This document shows, in pieces, positions 30,023-39,510 of a stretch of 64,000 nucleotides of DNA. Position numbers and translations under genes: made by a program. Numbering within the stretch: position 1 is the first letter of the stretch; each line of letters begins with the position of its first letter. The DNA lies in assembly GCA_028752135.1 (NCBI GenBank), contig CP082782.1:806001-870000 (forward strand), given 5' to 3'. Source of the DNA: Ehrlichia sp028752135 (lineage in GTDB: Bacteria; Pseudomonadota; Alphaproteobacteria; Rickettsiales; Anaplasmataceae). The notes under the pieces were generated by a model. That model was not told where the DNA came from, ran no database searches, and saw nothing but the letters and a program-made list of their open reading frames with translations.

Positions 30023-31603
30023 CTAATTTAATTTCATTAGTTGATTGTGTTGGTATGTTGTATACCAACAGTTTACTATTTTTTTTATATGATTACTGGT
30101 GACATCAGGACTGAGACTGATTCTTATTGAATTCTTAGCTACATCTTCAGCTATTCCCATTGCAGCCAAAACATGAGAAGGCTCAGATATACCAGAAGAA
30201 CATGCAGATCCATTACCAATAGCAATATTGTGAATATCAAAGCTTATCGTTTGAACTTCGCTATTTACATTAGGCATTGAAATACAACTAGTATTTGGTA
30301 ATCTTATTACTTCTTTACCAAATATCTTAGCTTCAGGTACTAAATTCAATATATCTTCTTCTAGTTTATCACGTAGTTTCTGAATAGCGGACATTTTATC
30401 TACGGAATTTTTTAAGTTATTTAATGATGTATGCAGCAAGTGAATTGCTATAACGTTTTCAGTTCCTGCACGTAATCCTTTTTCTTGATGTCCACCTAAT
30501 ATCATAGGCTTTATATTAACTTTTTTACTGTTAAAAAATAGTACTCCGGCTCCAGCAATGCTTCCAATCTTATGCGATGAAATTGTAAGTAAATCTACCC
30601 CTAAATCTTCAATATCTATATTAATCTTTCCACATGCTTGTATAGCATCTGTATGTACTATTGCACCAAATTGATGTGACATTTTTACAATTTCTTTTAT
30701 AGGTTGAATAACTCCAGTCTCATTGTTTGCTGTCATTATTGAAACAAGGACTTTTTGATCCTTAAACTTGTATAGAAGACTACTTAGTGTATCTAAGCAT
30801 ACTATTCCATTAGAATCAACAGGTATTAATTCTGCATTAGTAGTATAGTTCATAATAGATAAGTGTTCTATAGAAGAAATTAAATGTTTATAACAATGTG
30901 TACTATTAATGACTAAATTATTTGCTTCTGTACCAGATGATGTAAAAATAACATCGTAATTTTTAGCGTTTAATTGATTAATAGCTGTTTCTCTCGTATT
31001 TTCTATAATACTTCTTGTATTTTGTCCTAATTTATGTGTTGATGATGGATTATATATATCTAGAGAAGGTAAATTATTTAATTGTTGTTTTACTATAGGA
31101 AGTATAGTAGATGTTGAATTATAGTCAGCGTATATATACTGATCATTATTACTGTTTAATGTGCCATTGTACTTCAGATTGTTGTTTAATATATCTTCTA
31201 ATGAAATACTGTTTAAATAATTTTTAATATAATTCTCTATATTATCCCATAGATTATGAGTAACGCATCTATTACTATTTGATATGCAACCAGTAGCACC
31301 GTTTTTACATCTTGTAATTTTTACTTTTTCCCCTATAGATTCAAGGATAAGGTTAAGAGTAATTAATTTTGGAGCAAGCCCTAAAGAATAGCCTCCACCT
31401 GGACCTTTTATAGCATTTATTAAGCATTTTTTCTTTAGCTTTACAATAACTTGCTCGAGATAACCTTCAGAAAGAGATTGGCTATTTGCAATATGTGACA
31501 TTTTTTTTGGTTGTACTTTATCTTGATCTTGTGATGTATAATATTCTTGAGCTAACTTTACCATGAACATTATAGCGTATCGTAACTTTGTTGTAATCAA
31601 CAT
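30023..31603 (-). CDS. Rrf2/IscR-type regulator fused to a second cysteine desulfurase-like domain
   Basis: The product is 526 aa with two domains. Residues 1-145 are an Rrf2 winged helix of IscR type: MLITTKLRYAIMFMVKLAQ, LSEGYLEQVIVKLKKK, IKGPGGGYSLGLAP. A cluster-binding set RCKNGATGCISNSNRCVTHN (C-x6-C-x5-C-x2-H) matches IscR. Residues about 155-520 are a class V aminotransferase/NifS domain: YADYNSTSTILP, TSSGTEANNLVINS, SIEHLSIMNY, HTDAIQACGKINIDIEDLG, the PLP lysine in LTISSHKIGSIAGAGVLF and the Cys in IGNGSACSSGISEPSHVL. It is the first gene of the ISC operon. The regulator may sense clusters; activity of the desulfurase half is unproven. A similar second desulfurase gene beside iscS is known in Rickettsia. 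Confidence 0.9.
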   Translation of the reverse strand: MLITTKLRYAIMFMVKLAQEYYTSQDQDKVQPKKMSHIANSQSLSEGYLEQVIVKLKKKCLINAIKGPGGGYSLGLAPKLITLNLILESIGEKVKITRCKNGATGCISNSNRCVTHNLWDNIENYIKNYLNSISLEDILNNNLKYNGTLNSNNDQYIYADYNSTSTILPIVKQQLNNLPSLDIYNPSSTHKLGQNTRSIIENTRETAINQLNAKNYDVIFTSSGTEANNLVINSTHCYKHLISSIEHLSIMNYTTNAELIPVDSNGIVCLDTLSSLLYKFKDQKVLVSIMTANNETGVIQPIKEIVKMSHQFGAIVHTDAIQACGKINIDIEDLGVDLLTISSHKIGSIAGAGVLFFNSKKVNIKPMILGGHQEKGLRAGTENVIAIHLLHTSLNNLKNSVDKMSAIQKLRDKLEEDILNLVPEAKIFGKEVIRLPNTSCISMPNVNSEVQTISFDIHNIAIGNGSACSSGISEPSHVLAAMGIAEDVAKNSIRISLSPDVTSNHIKKIVNCWYTTYQHNQLMKLN

Positions 31604-31691
31604 ATAAAATTTCCATATTCACAGTTTTCAAGCTTGTTGAAATATCCATATTTGCAAAACCAGATTCTTTGATTATTATCAACAACCTGAT

Positions 31692-31719
31692 AATGTATCA
31701 TTAATATACCTTGTGTCAA
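31692..31719 (-). promoter_or_regulatory. Predicted ISC operon promoter
   Basis: On the minus strand TTGACA (31719-31714) and TACATT (31697-31692) are separated by 16 nt, about 90 nt upstream of the fusion-gene ATG. It is one of the best matches to a sigma-70 promoter in the window. Confidence 0.5.
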
Positions 31720-31725
31720 GTAGGT
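31708..31725 (-). promoter_or_regulatory. Candidate operator dyad over the ISC -35 box
   Basis: On the minus strand the sequence reads ACCTACTTGACACAAGGT, an imperfect dyad (ACC..TTG / CAA.GGT) covering the -35 box. IscR in other bacteria represses its own operon from such a position. The match to a known IscR consensus is loose. Confidence 0.25.
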
Positions 31726-31940
31726 TTTTATTGATAATTAAAATAAAATTGTAATATTAAATGACTTTATTTGATAAAATGTGTTTTTTATGATAATATT
31801 AATCTAAATTAAATATCTGTATTTTAGTCATTTTATTTTTTTGATCTGTAAATTATAAAATACTTTATTAATTTGGATTTTTTTCTTATTATTAATATAC
31901 TTTACTTTATTCTCGTTTTTTTATTTAAGGAAGTTAATTC

Positions 31941-32663
31941 ATGAGAGAAATATTTTTTAATGGTGCGGTTGGTAAAATTGAAGGAAAATATCATCATAAT
32001 AAAACAATAGGTGCGCCACTTGCTTTAATTTTTCATCCTCATCCTCAATATGGTGGAAATATGGATAATAAAATAGTTTACAACCTATATAACATATTTG
32101 CAAACAATGGTTTTTCTGTGTTAAGAATTAATTTTCGCGGAGTAGGTAAATCATCAGGTAATTTTGAGAAAGGAATAGGCGAGTTAAGTGATGGTGCAGC
32201 AGCGGCAGATTGGTTGCAAAATAATAATGTAGCATCATCTCCTTTTTGGGTTGCTGGATTTTCTTTTGGAGCATGGGTTGCAATGCAATTAATGATGCGA
32301 CGCCCTGAAGTAGAAGGATTTATAGCAGTATCACCTCCTGCAAATAAGTATGATTTTTCGTTTTTATCCCCTTGTCCTGTACCTGGATTAATTATTCAAG
32401 GTGACCAAGATAGTATTTCTGATGAGGTTGCAGTATCTCAATTAGCCACTAGACTAAGCAATTCTATTAAAAGTGAATATATGCAATATTATGTTATAGA
32501 GAAAGCAGATCACTTTTTTCGTGATCATATGGATAAATTTAATGAAATTGTAGATAACTATATAAAGTTTCGTTTATCTGAGTCTGCAAGTGGTCGCAAA
32601 AAAGAAGTTGTGCCTAAGAAAATGAAACAACGTCGTGCTGTTTTGCATGATGATCCAGTGTAA
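31941..32663 (+). CDS. Alpha/beta hydrolase (COG2945-like)
   Basis: This 240-aa serine hydrolase has an alpha/beta fold. ALIFHPHPQYGGNMDNKIVY is the typical H-P-H-P oxyanion region. VLRINFRGVGKSSGNF precedes the nucleophile elbow AGFSFGAWVAMQLM (Ser in G-x-S-x-G). The acid is probably in IIQGDQDSIS and the catalytic His in EKADHFFRDH. The tail is strongly basic (GRKKEVVPKKMKQRR). The substrate is not evident. It is divergent from the ISC operon across 337 bp. Confidence 0.85.
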   Translation: MREIFFNGAVGKIEGKYHHNKTIGAPLALIFHPHPQYGGNMDNKIVYNLYNIFANNGFSVLRINFRGVGKSSGNFEKGIGELSDGAAAADWLQNNNVASSPFWVAGFSFGAWVAMQLMMRRPEVEGFIAVSPPANKYDFSFLSPCPVPGLIIQGDQDSISDEVAVSQLATRLSNSIKSEYMQYYVIEKADHFFRDHMDKFNEIVDNYIKFRLSESASGRKKEVVPKKMKQRRAVLHDDPV

Positions 32664-33148
32664 ACGTCAATAATATTTAACGTTTGTCTATTTACGATAT
32701 TAATATATTAGAATCAACTGTGGGTGTTTTTGTTATGGTCCAATATAATTACTGGTATTTATATGGTTTTATAAAACAGTTACAGTTGATTTGTTTGTAA
32801 AATTGGATTACTGAAATTATACATCTTCTACCTTAAGGTGGTTTTTTATATAAAAATTTAATTTAAATAAATATAATAGTACTGAATTTATTAGGTATCC
32901 ATTTTTTTGATTATATTGTTTTTTTACCACGGTTATTACTATTTTAGATTTATAATGTTAATTATGCACATCATTTTTTATAGAATGGTAGAAAGTTATA
33001 GCCTATCAGTTAATAATGCCATTTATTTTTGATAATAAGTCACTTTTTTATTGTAGCATATTGATATATGTCATGCTATATATTTTGCTACTTTATACAT
33101 TTTATGCTATAGATGGTGAAATTATAAGCTATCGATAAGTATATAGTG
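32664..33148. other. Non-coding gap of about 480 bp
   Basis: The gap is A+T-rich. A weak dyad (AAACGT...ACGTTT) lies at the very 3' side of the hydrolase gene and could form a poor terminator. Nothing else is supported. Confidence 0.4.
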
Positions 33149-34681
33149 ATGGAACAGTATAAATTTTGGCCATTTCAAGAAGCAGAAAAAATCTTAAAAA
33201 AGTTTGGGGAAAATACAGAAATTATTTTTGAAACTGGTTATGGCCCTTCAGGGCTTCCTCATATTGGTACTTTTGGAGAAGTATTACGTACTACAGCAAT
33301 AATGAATGCATTACGTAAAATATCTCCTAATATCTCGACAAAAATCATAGTTATATCAGATGACATGGATGCACTACGTAAAGTACCTGATAATATTCCT
33401 AATAAAGACATGATATACAATTACTTAGGTAAGCCTTTAACTGCAGTACCAGATCCTTTTTGTACTTATGAAAGTTATGGGCATCATATGAACATGCTAT
33501 TATGTAAATTTCTCGATTTGTTTAACTTTGAATATGAATTTAAAAGTGCTACATCATGTTATAATGAAGGTATATATGATGAAAAATTATTGTTACTATT
33601 GAAAAACTACGATAAAGTCATGAATATAATGCTTCCTACACTAGGAAGTGAGAGACAAAAAACTTATAGTCCTTTTTTACCAATTTGTCCTAAAACATCA
33701 AAGGTGTTACAAGTACCTATTATTGATATTGACACCACTTTAGGTACAGTATCTTATAAGAATGACGATGGGGAAGTCATTGAAACGTCAGTTACAGGTG
33801 GAAAGTGTAAATTACAATGGAAGCCAGATTGGGGAATGCGGTGGTCAGCGTTGAATGTAAAATATGAAGCATATGGTAAAGATTTACAACCATCTGCAGA
33901 GTTATCTAGTAAGATATGTGAGATTTTAGGTAGTGAGCCACCGATTTTATTTTGCTATGAATTATTTCTTGATAGGGAAGGTAGAAAGATTTCGAAATCT
34001 AAGGGTAATGGTATATCAATAGAGGATTGGTTGTCTTATGCTCCAGCTGAGAGTCTAGCATTATACATAATACAAAATCCGAAGAAAGCAAAGAAATTAT
34101 ATTTTGATATAATCCCACGATCAATGGATGATTATTTATACTTAGTAGATGATTACCATAAAAATTCTAATTGTGATAATCCTGTATGGCATATTCATAA
34201 TGGAAACGTACCGCTAATTGATATTGCTGGGTTAAGTTTTTCTTTATTGCTAAATTTAGCATCAGCTTGTAATGCTGAAAATAACGAAATGCTGTGGGGA
34301 TTTATTAAAAATTACCAAAATGGTGATAATTTACAAAACAATAAAGTATTATGTCAATTAGTAGATTTTTCTGTTAAATATTATCATGATTTTGTCAAAC
34401 CTAATAAGGTTTATAAAAAACCGGATAATGATGAAAGAATTATATTAGAAGAATTGAAAAATATGCTTAATGAGTTTGCAGAAGATGTTACTGCTGAAGA
34501 GATACAAAGTAGTATATTTTCTTTATCTAAAAAGTATTATTTCAATGACTTACGCTCTTGTTTTCAAAGTTTTTATGAGATTTTATTAGGGCAAAGTCAA
34601 GGCCCTAGATTTGGATCTTTTATAAAATTATATGGAGTAAATAATACTATAAAGTTAATTGATCAAGCTTTAGAAAGATAG
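33149..34681 (+). CDS. lysK: Class I lysyl-tRNA synthetase
   Basis: This enzyme charges tRNA-Lys. It is the archaeal-type class I form, which alphaproteobacteria such as Rickettsiales use in place of the class II LysS. I choose the ATG at 33149 (MEQYKFWPFQEAEKIL); a GTG directly before it is also in frame. The HIGH motif is GYGPSGLPHIGTFGEVLRT. The KMSKS motif is REGRKISKSKGNGISIED. GGKCKLQWKPDWGMRWSAL is a further class I LysRS marker. The 510-aa length is normal. Confidence 0.93.
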   Translation: MEQYKFWPFQEAEKILKKFGENTEIIFETGYGPSGLPHIGTFGEVLRTTAIMNALRKISPNISTKIIVISDDMDALRKVPDNIPNKDMIYNYLGKPLTAVPDPFCTYESYGHHMNMLLCKFLDLFNFEYEFKSATSCYNEGIYDEKLLLLLKNYDKVMNIMLPTLGSERQKTYSPFLPICPKTSKVLQVPIIDIDTTLGTVSYKNDDGEVIETSVTGGKCKLQWKPDWGMRWSALNVKYEAYGKDLQPSAELSSKICEILGSEPPILFCYELFLDREGRKISKSKGNGISIEDWLSYAPAESLALYIIQNPKKAKKLYFDIIPRSMDDYLYLVDDYHKNSNCDNPVWHIHNGNVPLIDIAGLSFSLLLNLASACNAENNEMLWGFIKNYQNGDNLQNNKVLCQLVDFSVKYYHDFVKPNKVYKKPDNDERIILEELKNMLNEFAEDVTAEEIQSSIFSLSKKYYFNDLRSCFQSFYEILLGQSQGPRFGSFIKLYGVNNTIKLIDQALER

Positions 34682-34802
34682 GATTTAATAGATTTTCACT
34701 TAGAATGTTTTTTTCAAAACTTAGGTGTAAAAATATGTAATTTATAAAATTGACCAATTAACTAAATTATGATAATTTACGGGTAGTTATTCTTGGGGTA
34801 TT

Positions 34803-35210
34803 ATGCTGGCTAGAGTTGTTTACGTAGCGTTATTTTTATTAATGAGTAGTTGTCATACTACAGTTATACGTCATGGATATCCTATATCAGAAATTAGCTT
34901 ATGGGATAAAGTAAAGGTAGGGGATTCTGAAAATCAAGTAGTACAGTTTATAGGAAATCCATCTATTGTACAAGGTAACGTGTGGTACTATGTTTCTTAT
35001 AATGTTTATAAAAAGCGCTTCTTTTCAGCAAAAGAATATGAATCTCTAGTACTCAAACTAACATTTGATCCTGAAACCAAAGAAATAGTAGAAGTTAAAA
35101 ATATTAAAACTGATAAAAGAAAATTAATGCAACTGTTAAAAAGGGATACACTAGCTACTGGTATTCATGATAGCTTCTTACGTCAATTTAGCAATAGGTT
35201 ATTAATTTAA
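34803..35210 (+). CDS. bamE: BamE/OmlA-like outer-membrane lipoprotein
   Basis: BamE is a small lipoprotein of the beta-barrel assembly machine that inserts outer-membrane proteins. The product is 135 aa. The N-terminus MLARVVYVALFLLMSSC looks like a lipoprotein signal with the lipidated Cys near 17, although the lipobox is imperfect. LWDKVKVGDSENQVVQFIGN then VWYYVSYNVY corresponds to the family core of helix followed by W-Y-Y strand. LVLKLTFDPETKEIVEVKNI closes the fold. Confidence 0.78.
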   Translation: MLARVVYVALFLLMSSCHTTVIRHGYPISEISLWDKVKVGDSENQVVQFIGNPSIVQGNVWYYVSYNVYKKRFFSAKEYESLVLKLTFDPETKEIVEVKNIKTDKRKLMQLLKRDTLATGIHDSFLRQFSNRLLI

Positions 35211-36119
35211 GATATTTTGAAATTCTCAATTCAGTTAAGGTTAGTAATGCTATATGTAATATGTTTTCACAAACAGTATGATTTATTAATGTATATATTT
35301 ATGAATATGTTTATAAAATAATTCTCTATTCTACATTTCAGATATTGCTATTTGTTGTTCTATTTATTTATATCAAAGCCACCAGTAGCAGGAATCTAGT
35401 ATGGTTCAGTTATTGTTATTTTAATACTAGTTTATTATATTTTACATAGCTTAGTTTTATTTTTGATAAACGGCGTATAATACAGTAGTATTATTGTATG
35501 AATTCTTTAAGTATTTAGAATTAACAACAGTATGAAAATCAAACTAAGTCAAAAGGTATGAAGAGTTTTATTACTAAAAGATCAATTAGTACATAAATAT
35601 GTTGTGCTATAAATTAATATGGAGAAAAAACCTAGAGATTTTGCTGATATTCTCAATTATAGGGTAGTATACTTTTTTAATAAATTTTTTAAATAATAGA
35701 TACAGTGTAATATGTAATCATAATCTTAAAAAGAAAGAATTGAATGAATATATTTAGTAACTACAGATTCTAAATACAAATATTAGGTAAAGTTTTTGTA
35801 TAGATGTTTTGATATCAATCGTTGTATTATGTTTTAAGACATTTAATATAGTTAAAAATATTCACTTACAGAAATGGTGATTAATTGGTGTAGTTCAAAA
35901 TTTTTTGAATTACAAACTGTATAAATCATACAGATATAAAAGACATGAAAACATGTGAACTTTGTAGTATAAACACGACGATAATAAGTCAATTTACAAA
36001 ATTGTATGGAAAATAGCTTTATTTTTATTTTAATAAAAATTTTTAAAAATTATGTTAATTACTATAATATTGACAATATTAATATTATTAATTGATATAA
36101 ATTTAAATTAATAAAGATT
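35211..36119. other. Non-coding gap of about 900 bp with a promoter at its right end
   Basis: No gene is visible. At 36070-36075 TTGACA, within TTGACAATATT, lies about 45 nt before the next start codon. The same eleven bases occur at 37069-37079 before the paralogous gene. Confidence 0.45.
36070..36101 (+). promoter_or_regulatory. Predicted promoter of the first four-helix membrane gene
   Basis: TTGACA at 36070-36075 is followed by an A+T-rich -10 area (TTGATA at 36092 or TATAAA at 36096). Confidence 0.35.
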
Positions 36120-36768
36120 ATGAATCAAGAACTATCAACTACAAAACAATTAATATACCTTATAGACGATATAATGTTTTTTTTATTTGTTATAACTTTT
36201 GCACTTTCTGTTATGCTGCTACCCATTGTTTCGTGCATTTGTGAGCTAGCAGGAGTGCACAGTTTAATTCTATATAAGGTTAATGTAATTTTGTTAATAG
36301 TACCTAGCATCCTTTTGGTGAGTGACCTAATTACTCAATTATTTATTTCACCTACTACTGAGGAAGAGAAGAAATTAGAACAAAGCAAAGATACATCAAC
36401 TGAGGAACAGAAGGAATCAAAACAAAGCAAAGATATATCAACTGAGGAACAGAAGAAATTAAAACTAATCGCAGGCCATATATTCGTTATTGGATATTTT
36501 GCTTTTTACTTTTATAGCATCAACATCTGCATTATGTTTTGATATGTCCAATCCATCTAGTAATATTACTCCTATTTTATATAAATCTATTGTGTATACA
36601 GCGTTAGCAATTGCTTTGGCTGTGTGTCTTATTTATGGGTTTTGTATGTTCTTAAACAGTTTAAAGTCTCGTAGTGAGATATGTGATGATAAGTGTACAG
36701 CTAAAGATGCTACTATGAAAGATACAAAAGTTGATGGATATAGTAGTACTGCGCAAGCAAAAGCATAA
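36120..36768 (+). pseudogene. Four-helix membrane protein of unknown function, frameshifted
   Basis: The first frame (36120-36542) encodes two membrane helices (FFLFVITFALSVMLLPIVSC and VNVILLIVPSILLVSDLI) and a charged loop with an imperfect repeat, SKDTSTEEQKESKQ / SKDISTEEQKKLK. The second pair of helices is in another frame continuing to 36768 (DILLFTFIASTSALCFD and SIVYTALAIALAVCLIYGF). Comparison with the paralogue at 37114, whose second half reads LFIFSVLIPVASLCFD, shows they were one protein; dropping one C of the CC at 36476-36477 gives AGIYSLLDILLFTF. The likely topology is helix pair, cytoplasmic charged loop, helix pair, charged tail. No function is known. Confidence 0.6.
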
Positions 36769-37113
36769 ATTAATTTATACAAAATGTAATTACATATAAA
36801 TTTTTTTATTTTGAATAAATAAATTTAAAAAAATTATAAAGATAATAACATGAGTCATATGCTATAAATAATAATTATATTTAAGTTATTATTGTAAAAA
36901 TATTTATGTTTATTATTTAAAAGACAAATAAATATTTTACTTATTTTTTGTATATTGCATATTTTTCTTGTTATTTAGCAACATGTTACTAACTTACCTA
37001 TATAGTATTTGTATTATATTTATTTTTAATATAGGATTATGTAAATAAATGAATTTATAGTTGCAGTCTTGACAATATTGATTTTTATAGTACATAATTA
37101 GCATAATTATGTA
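36769..37113. other. Non-coding gap of 345 bp with a promoter at its right end
   Basis: The gap is A+T-rich and contains no frame. TTGACA at 37069-37074 and CATAAT at 37093-37098 (18-nt spacing) lie just upstream of the next gene. Confidence 0.45.
37069..37098 (+). promoter_or_regulatory. Predicted promoter of the second four-helix membrane gene
   Basis: TTGACA at 37069-37074 and CATAAT at 37093-37098 are 18 nt apart. The extended -35 (TTGACAATATT) is shared with the paralogue's promoter at 36070. Confidence 0.4.
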
Positions 37114-37131
37114 TTGAAAATTGATAAAGTA

Positions 37132-37689
37132 ATGTTGAAAAAGGATAATCGTACAGTAAAAAGAACCCTAAAAGCTTTAGCTTTTACTAGTGTAATTTTG
37201 GGTCAATTGCTACCTATTCTTTGGCTTATTTGTGAATCATTAGAGGTAAGTAATTTAAATAAGGCATATAAAGTTAATTCAATATTACTCTTGGTAATAT
37301 TCTTAAGTATGTTTGTTATGAATTTTACCTTTGAACAACATGAGGAAGAGTCTGAAGAAGTAAAGTGTTATAAAAATATAAGCACACTATATAACATGGG
37401 GTTATTTATTTTTTCTGTTTTAATACCAGTTGCTTCATTATGTTTTGATGTATTTATTTTTGATAAAAAAGTTTCTGCTACTTTGGATAAAATTGCAGTA
37501 TATGGTACAGCACTCTTACTTACTATTTCTTGTATTGCCTTGACTTGTAATGTAATAAAATTCTGTTGTGGCTACTTTAGCGATAATGAAGTGAAAGACA
37601 ATTCTAAAGACAAGCATAATAAAAAAGCGGCAGCTATTGGGGATGTGGATGTAGAAAAATGCTTTAGTAATATAGCAGAGAAAATATAG
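37132..37689 (+). CDS. Four-helix membrane protein of unknown function
   Basis: I choose the ATG at 37132 (MLKKDNRTVKRTLKAL); a TTG at 37114 is also in frame. The product is about 185 aa with two helix pairs: AFTSVILGQLLPILWLI and VNSILLLVIFLSMFVMNF, then MGLFIFSVLIPVASLCFD and KIAVYGTALLLTISCIALTC. A Glu-rich loop (EQHEEESEEVKC) separates them and a charged Lys/Asp tail follows. Layout and the SLCFD/ALCFD motif make it a tandem paralogue of the gene at 36120. It may be an Ehrlichia-specific membrane or inclusion protein; that is inference. Confidence 0.7.
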   Translation: MLKKDNRTVKRTLKALAFTSVILGQLLPILWLICESLEVSNLNKAYKVNSILLLVIFLSMFVMNFTFEQHEEESEEVKCYKNISTLYNMGLFIFSVLIPVASLCFDVFIFDKKVSATLDKIAVYGTALLLTISCIALTCNVIKFCCGYFSDNEVKDNSKDKHNKKAAAIGDVDVEKCFSNIAEKI

Positions 37690-37865
37690 TCAATACAAGT
37701 AAAATCATGTATTTTAAGATATTTTTTATTGTGCATAGTATAATGAAACACTTGCCTTAATATTATCTATTATTTGCTAAAATCTATCGTTATTTTTGGA
37801 ATAAAAATTACAAATCTTTATCATAGAAGTTATAACAAGTACATTATGTTATGGGTTTTTCTAAT

Positions 37866-38603
37866 TTAATAATCTACTTTTACAAAATATAATCCACAGG
37901 ATGGAGCTGTCATACCAGCATAAGATCTGTTTTTTGCTTCTATTATATTCTTTATATATTCTGGAGGGAAATTATTTTTTCCACATTCTACTAATGTACC
38001 AGCAATGATGCGTACTTGATGATGTAGAAAAGATAGAGCAGCAATATAAATATCTATAGATTGATTGTTCTGAATGATTTGTAAATTATCTATTGTTTTT
38101 ATCGTACTCTTAGACTGACAATGTTTTCCTCTAAAGCTGGAGAAATCATGGTTTCCCTTTATATACTCTACCGCTTGTATCATATTTTCGACATTTAAAG
38201 GAGTACGTACTAACCATGCACGATTATAATCTAGGACTAAAGGTGAATAACGATTTATAATTTTATATAAATAGTGACGTTTTTTTGCCGAGAATCTTGC
38301 ATGAAACTTATCATCTGTTTTTTCCACACTTAAGATAGCAATAGCATGAGGTGCTAAGTGGCAATTTATTGCATTTCTTATAACGTATGTGTCAAGATCT
38401 GTTGTTAAATCAAAGTGAGCTACTTGGCCTAAGGCATGTACACCGGCGTCTGTCCTTCCTGCTACGTATAATATAACACGTTGTTGTGAGAATTTGAAAA
38501 TTGCTTCTTCAATGATTTCTTGAATAGAATTTGGCAAATCTTTTTGTCTTTGCCAACCAATAAAGTTGGAACCATTATATTCTATAGTAATTTTATATCG
38601 CAT
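37866..38603 (-). CDS. truA: tRNA pseudouridine(38-40) synthase TruA
   Basis: TruA makes pseudouridine at positions 38-40 of tRNA anticodon stems. The product is 245 aa. YNGSNFIGWQRQKDLPNSIQ is the N-terminal motif. The catalytic Asp is in VAGRTDAGVHALGQVAHFD. HARFSAKKRHYLYKI, DFSSFRGKHCQSKSTIKTI and LSFLHHQVRIIAGTLVECGK are all conserved. It is followed on the same strand by pyrB upstream, with 13 nt between the pyrB stop and the truA start. Confidence 0.95.
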   Translation of the reverse strand: MRYKITIEYNGSNFIGWQRQKDLPNSIQEIIEEAIFKFSQQRVILYVAGRTDAGVHALGQVAHFDLTTDLDTYVIRNAINCHLAPHAIAILSVEKTDDKFHARFSAKKRHYLYKIINRYSPLVLDYNRAWLVRTPLNVENMIQAVEYIKGNHDFSSFRGKHCQSKSTIKTIDNLQIIQNNQSIDIYIAALSFLHHQVRIIAGTLVECGKNNFPPEYIKNIIEAKNRSYAGMTAPSCGLYFVKVDY

Positions 38604-38616
38604 TGCTCACGTTTTG

Positions 38617-39510
38617 TTAATTGTTGCACAGTAAATAATGCAGTATAGCTTTTCGTACTGCAACACCCATTTTTACTTGCAACAAAATTATAGAATTTTT
38701 TTCTGCGACATTATTTGATATTTCTATCCCTTTATTTATAGGTCCTGGATGCATAATTATCACATCTGATTTTGCGTATGAAAGTTTTTCAGAATTCAAC
38801 ATATAAAGGTAAGAATATTCTTTTTCTGAAGGAATAACACAATTAACAATGCGTTCTTTTTGTAATCTCAATAGCATAATAATATCTGCATTACGTATTC
38901 CTTCAATAAAATCATGACATATATGTGATATACCTGTTAAATTACACACTAAAGTTGGAGGAGCAATTAAGGATATATTTGCTCCATATCTAGACAGTAA
39001 TCTTATATTTGATCTTGCTACTCTACTATGTAATATATCTCCACATATAGATATATTTAAATTATGTATATGTTTTTTTATATAGCGTATACTACAATAA
39101 TCTATCAATGCTTGTGTTGGATGTTCATAATTTCCATCTCCAGCATTTATTATATAGCAATCAGGAAGGTATCTTGATATTTTTTTCACAAATTGGCTAT
39201 ATTGTGACCTTATGATTATTAAATCTGGATTCATTGCATTAATGCTAGAGATTGTATCTATTATACTTTCTCCTTTATTAATTGACGATGAATTGATATT
39301 TAAGGTAATAGAATGTGCACCTAATGACTTTTCTGCAATTTCAAAAGATGATAAAGTACGCGTTGAGCTTTCAAAAAATAAGTTAACTATAACTTTTCCA
39401 TTTAAAATGTTATGATTAACCTTCTTATTATATAGGTAATGTATTGTAAGATTAAAAAGAGATTCTATATCGTTATATGTTAGATCATTTATTTCCAGTA
39501 ATGTGTTCAT
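38617..39510 (-). CDS. pyrB: Aspartate carbamoyltransferase catalytic subunit PyrB
   Basis: PyrB forms carbamoyl-aspartate from carbamoyl phosphate and aspartate in de novo pyrimidine synthesis. The product is 297 aa. LFFESSTRTLSSFEIAEKSL is the carbamoyl phosphate motif (S-T-R-T). NAGDGNYEHPTQALIDYCSI holds the H-P-T-Q element. ICGDILHSRVARSNIRLLS and HPGPINKGIEISN are the aspartate-side motifs. No pyrI regulatory gene is nearby, consistent with an unregulated catalytic trimer. Confidence 0.95.
   Translation of the reverse strand: MNTLLEINDLTYNDIESLFNLTIHYLYNKKVNHNILNGKVIVNLFFESSTRTLSSFEIAEKSLGAHSITLNINSSSINKGESIIDTISSINAMNPDLIIIRSQYSQFVKKISRYLPDCYIINAGDGNYEHPTQALIDYCSIRYIKKHIHNLNISICGDILHSRVARSNIRLLSRYGANISLIAPPTLVCNLTGISHICHDFIEGIRNADIIMLLRLQKERIVNCVIPSEKEYSYLYMLNSEKLSYAKSDVIIMHPGPINKGIEISNNVAEKNSIILLQVKMGVAVRKAILHYLLCNN

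Noticed and set aside
30048..30070. A perfect 9-bp hairpin (TGTTGGTAT / ATACCAACA)
   Set aside because: It lies inside the last codons of the IscR-IscS fusion gene and lacks a following T run in the transcribed direction, so it is a poor terminator candidate.
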